A stretch of DNA of 64,000 nt from Paracoccus onubensis (lineage in GTDB: Bacteria; Pseudomonadota; Alphaproteobacteria; Rhodobacterales; Rhodobacteraceae). The DNA lies in NCBI RefSeq assembly GCF_003591515.1, contig NZ_QZCG01000011.1, positions 148,235 through 212,234 on the forward strand. The letters run 5' to 3'. The translations under genes and the position numbers were made by a program. The notes beneath the pieces were generated by a model. It searched no databases. It was not told where the DNA came from and saw only the letters and a list, made by a program, of their open reading frames with translations. Below are positions 61,139 through 64,000 of the stretch, piece by piece (position 1 is the first letter of the stretch; each line of letters starts with the position of its first letter).

Positions 61139-62437
61139 CTATTCCGCCGCTTTCGCCATCGGGTTGTTGGGATGCGTGGTCCAGTTGGCATAACCGCCAC
61201 GGGCAATGCCGGTACGCTTGTCCACCTCTCCCATGTCAAGTTCCCGCATCGAGATGCAATTCTCGACCGGGCAGACATCCAGACACAGATTGCAGGCCAC
61301 GCATTCCTCTTCGATCACTTCGAAGACCCGGCCCGGCTTCATCGCGATGGCCTGATGGCTGGTATCCTCGCAGGCGGCATAGCAGCGCCCGCATTTGATA
61401 CAGGCTTCCTGATCGATCACCGCCTTGGTGACATAGTTCAGGTTCAGATATTGCCAGTCGGTCACATTCGGCACCGCCCGCCCGATCAGGTCAGACATCG
61501 CCATCTCGTGACTGTCCAGATAATCGCGCAGGCCCGTGATCATTTCCTGCACAACCTTGAAACCATAGGTCATTGCGGCGGTGCAGACCTGCACGTTTCC
61601 GGCGCCAAGGGCCATGAATTCGGCCGCGTCGCGCCATGTGGTCACGCCGCCGATGCCGCTGATCGGCAGGTTGCGGGTTTCAGCGTTCCGCGCGATCTCT
61701 GCCACCATGTTAAGCGCTATGGGCTTGACCGCCGGCCCGCAATAGCCGCCATGCGCGCCCTTGCCGTCGACGGTCGGTTCCGGCGCGAAAAGATCCAGAT
61801 CCACCGAAGTGATCGAGTTGATCGTATTGATCAGGCTGACGGCATCCGCACCGCCGCGTTTCGCGGCCTCGGCGGGTTTGCGGATATCGGCGATATTGGG
61901 CGTCAGCTTCACGATGCAGGGCATGCGGGAATATTGCTTCACCCATCGCGTCACCATCTCGATATATTCCGGCACCTGACCGACGGCGCTGCCCATGCCG
62001 CGTTCGCTCATGCCATGCGGGCAGCCGAAATTCAGCTCCACCCCGTCCGCGCCGGTATCCTCGATCTGTTTCAGGATCGTCCGCCACGAATCCTCGTCGC
62101 AGGGCACCATCAGGCTGATGATCAGCGCCCGGTCGGGATAGTCGCGCTTGACCTGCTTGATCTCGCGCAGATTCACCTCAAGCGGCCGGTCGGTAATCAG
62201 CTCGATATTGTTGATCCCCAGCACACGCCGGTCAGGGCCGTGGATCACGCCATAACGCGGCCCATTAACGTTAACGACGGGAGGCCCTTCCGAGCCCAGA
62301 GTCTTCCAGACAACCCCGCCCCATCCGGCCTGAAAGGCGCGGCGGACATTGTATTCCTTGTCGGTCGGCGGAGCGGAGGCCAGCCAGAACGGGTTGGGTG
62401 ATTTGATTCCGATAAAATCGCTGCGCAGATCGGCCAT
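61139..62437 (-). CDS. preA: NAD-dependent dihydropyrimidine dehydrogenase subunit PreA
   Basis: 432 residues. The N-terminal 310 residues are an FMN-binding TIM barrel of the dihydroorotate dehydrogenase type (NPFWLASAPPTDK; ELNFGCPHGMSERGMG). The C-terminus has two 4Fe-4S motifs, CIKCGRCYAACEDTSHQ and CVACNLCLDVCPVENC. PreA is the catalytic half of the PreTA enzyme that reversibly reduces uracil and thymine. The gene follows preT by 34 bases. In many genomes dihydropyrimidinase is adjacent; it is not seen here. Confidence 0.95.
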   Translation of the reverse strand: MADLRSDFIGIKSPNPFWLASAPPTDKEYNVRRAFQAGWGGVVWKTLGSEGPPVVNVNGPRYGVIHGPDRRVLGINNIELITDRPLEVNLREIKQVKRDYPDRALIISLMVPCDEDSWRTILKQIEDTGADGVELNFGCPHGMSERGMGSAVGQVPEYIEMVTRWVKQYSRMPCIVKLTPNIADIRKPAEAAKRGGADAVSLINTINSITSVDLDLFAPEPTVDGKGAHGGYCGPAVKPIALNMVAEIARNAETRNLPISGIGGVTTWRDAAEFMALGAGNVQVCTAAMTYGFKVVQEMITGLRDYLDSHEMAMSDLIGRAVPNVTDWQYLNLNYVTKAVIDQEACIKCGRCYAACEDTSHQAIAMKPGRVFEVIEEECVACNLCLDVCPVENCISMRELDMGEVDKRTGIARGGYANWTTHPNNPMAKAAE

Positions 62438-62471
62438 GTGTCAGCCTCCTTCTGATAAGCGCAAGAATGGG

Positions 62472-63827
62472 TCAGCCGGGGATTTCGACGGGACGGCCGG
62501 TCAGCCGCGCATCGATATCCTCGGCGGCGTCGCGGCCCTCGGCCACGGCGGTCACGGTCAGATCGTCGCCTCCGGTGGCGCAGTCGCCGCCGGCCCAGAC
62601 ATCAGGCAGGCTGGTCCGGCCTGATGCGGTGACGGCGATCTTGCCGCCGGTCAGCTTCAGCCCCTGCGGCTCATCTGCGAGCTGCTGACCAATGGCGCGG
62701 AACACCTGATCAGCCTTCAGGCGGAAACGCTCGCCCGTGTCGGTCAGCCCGTCCGGCCCGTCCTGCGTATAGCAGAACTCCATCTCGGCGACCGAGCCAT
62801 TGCCGTGAATAGCCACCGGCGCGGCATTGCAGATGATCCGCACCCCGGAAGAGGTCGCGTGTTCCTGTTCATGCCTGCTGGCGCTCATCCGGTCCCGGCC
62901 GCGGCGATAGACGATGGTGGAATTCTCGGCCCCCAGCAGCTTCGCCTGCACGGCAGCATCCACCGCGGTCATGCCGCCACCGATCACCACGACATCGCGG
63001 CCGATCGGCAAGGCGGTCAGATCGCTTGCCTGCCGCAGATCGCGGATGAACGATACGGCATCGGTGACGTGATCCTTGTCTTCGCCATCGGTGCGCAGGG
63101 CGTTGACGCCGCTCAGCCCCATCCCAAGGAACACGGCGTCATATTCCGCCCTCAGCCCCTCAAGCGTGATCTCGCGGCCCAGCCGCTGCCCGTGCCGCAA
63201 CTCGATCCCGCCGATCTCAAGCAGCCATTGCACTTCGGACTGCGCGAAACCGTCAACGGCCTTGTAGCTGGCAATCCCGTATTCATTCAGCCCGCCGGGC
63301 TTCTCGCGGGCCTCGAAGATCACCACGTCATGGCCCTTGGCGGCCAGCCGATGCGCCGCCGCCAGCCCGGCAGGACCCGCGCCCACCACGGCGATCCACT
63401 TGCCCGTTGGTTCGGCGCGGCGGAACGGGTGCCCGTCCTGCGCCATCAGCCCGTCGGTCGCATAGCGCTGCAATGCGCCGATCTCGACCGGTTGCTGTTC
63501 GGCATCCATGCGCACACAGGAACCTTCGCACAGATTTTCGGTCGGGCAGACCCGTGCGCACATCCCGCCAAGGATATTGGCGTGCAGGATCGTCATCGCC
63601 GCCGCATCCGGCGTGCCGGTCGCGATCTGCCGGATGAATAACGGAATATCGATCGAGGTCGGACAGGCCGTCACGCAGGGCGCATCATGGCAGAAATAAC
63701 ATCGATCGGCGGCAATACGTGCCTCGTGATCGTCCATCAAAGGCGCGACATCGGCAAAATTTGCCGCGAGTTCTTCAGAACTCAGGCGTCCGGGCACGAC
63801 GCCCGGGGACAGTCTGGCTTGGGACAT
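62472..63827 (-). CDS. preT: NAD-dependent dihydropyrimidine dehydrogenase subunit PreT
   Basis: 451 residues from ATG 63827, preceded by AGGAGA with seven-base spacing; upstream in-frame sequence looks non-coding. The N-terminal region has two iron-sulfur motifs (CYFCHDAPCVTACPTSIDIP; CARVCPTENLCEGSC). FAD-binding VVGAGPAGLAAAHRLAAKGHDV and NAD-binding VVIGGGMTAVDAAVQAKLLG follow, as in the glutamate synthase small-subunit family. PreT passes electrons from NADH to PreA for pyrimidine reduction. First gene of preT-preA. Confidence 0.94.
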   Translation of the reverse strand: MSQARLSPGVVPGRLSSEELAANFADVAPLMDDHEARIAADRCYFCHDAPCVTACPTSIDIPLFIRQIATGTPDAAAMTILHANILGGMCARVCPTENLCEGSCVRMDAEQQPVEIGALQRYATDGLMAQDGHPFRRAEPTGKWIAVVGAGPAGLAAAHRLAAKGHDVVIFEAREKPGGLNEYGIASYKAVDGFAQSEVQWLLEIGGIELRHGQRLGREITLEGLRAEYDAVFLGMGLSGVNALRTDGEDKDHVTDAVSFIRDLRQASDLTALPIGRDVVVIGGGMTAVDAAVQAKLLGAENSTIVYRRGRDRMSASRHEQEHATSSGVRIICNAAPVAIHGNGSVAEMEFCYTQDGPDGLTDTGERFRLKADQVFRAIGQQLADEPQGLKLTGGKIAVTASGRTSLPDVWAGGDCATGGDDLTVTAVAEGRDAAEDIDARLTGRPVEIPG

Positions 63828-63962
63828 TTTCGTCTCCTGGCTCACCTGTTGGATGCAATCAGGCTGACACAGGTCAGAAATTTTATCAAATGGTAAAATA
63901 AATCGGCACAGGATTTTTGCCCGACATCCCGCTTTCGCCGGAATACCCGGCAAACTGTGCCT

Positions 63963-64000
63963 GCTTCTTCTTTGTCCAAATACCTCGGGGGTCCGGGGGC
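63963..64000 (+). repeat. dispersed modular repeat, copy E (cut by the window edge)
   Basis: The constant box CTTCTTTGTCCAAATACCTC followed by GGGGGTCCGGGGGC to the end. Only the first module is visible. It lies upstream of preT; the next gene is outside the window, so I cannot say whether that junction is convergent like the others. Confidence 0.75.

Noticed and set aside
1..64000. CRISPR arrays, insertion sequences, prophage or integrated elements
   Set aside because: No regularly spaced direct repeats, transposase or integrase genes, or phage structural genes are seen. The repeats found are dispersed single copies.

Overview
The window looks like chromosomal DNA from an alphaproteobacterium of the family Rhodobacteraceae, most likely Paracoccus or a close relative. 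This rests on several things: high-GC coding sequence with tightly packed genes that often overlap by ATGA or GTGA; a divergent regB / senC-regA-hvrA redox cluster; a complete alphaproteobacterial general stress response locus (phyR, nepR, ecfG and a HisKA_2-type kinase); a 'MKKALIAST...' major porin; and the DUF3576-leuS-lptE-holA gene order. The genus is an inference. I see no rRNA, tRNA, CRISPR array, insertion sequence or prophage gene. It reads as core chromosome with a few metabolic modules.

Layout. 1-2359: end of aroE, coaE, dnaQ and a YihY/BrkB membrane protein. 2407-5865: general stress response locus, with phyR opposite nepR-ecfG-kinase. 6032-10125: Pqi lipid-transport operon, with PqiA split into two half-size proteins, then PqiB and lipoprotein PqiC. 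10229-12642: CnoX-like thioredoxin/TPR protein, Lon substrate-binding-domain protein, Trm112-like protein and rhomboid protease. 12984-15841: sulfate activation (cysD, fused cysN-cysC). 16013-18530: 5-oxoprolinase pxpB-pxpC-pxpA. 18542-20718: mutY and an AlkB-type alkane hydroxylase. 20804-25452: DciA-like protein, DsbA-like oxidoreductase, a lone ABC ATPase, glpK and a lytic transglycosylase lipoprotein. 25695-36125: carB, an orphan DUF1217 protein, xth, an MFS permease, a flavoprotein, holA and lptE. 36136-43730: leuS, DUF3576 lipoprotein, porin, YggS, L,D-transpeptidase, ribA and a CenR-like regulator. 44028-47312: small membrane protein, Smr protein, Tim44-like protein, FxsA, SecB and an HD hydrolase. 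47340-51901: hvrA-regA-senC, regB and a kinase-less PAS protein. 51947-58284: tamA-tamB. 58398-63827: glucokinase, HpaI-type aldolase, SDR and the PreT-PreA dihydropyrimidine dehydrogenase.

How it fits together. The envelope is a recurring theme (Pqi, Tam, LptE, porin, L,D-transpeptidase, DUF3576, CenR-like regulator, SecB). Regulation is represented by the general stress response locus and the redox two-component system. Among non-coding features, two stand out. The first is a perfect EcfG-type promoter (GGAAC-N16-CGTT) at 43829-43853. It is followed about 57 bases later by a strong intrinsic terminator with no ORF between, so it may drive a general-stress small RNA, possibly with read-through into the small membrane-protein gene at 44028. 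The second is a dispersed modular repeat (a constant box, a variable hairpin and a GGGGC-loop-GCCCC hairpin). It occupies the four longest gaps between convergent genes and recurs, incomplete, at the right edge of the window.

Limits: functions are assigned from motif recognition alone. Start codons were chosen by family length, Shine-Dalgarno-like sequence and overlap with the upstream stop, and no database search was run.
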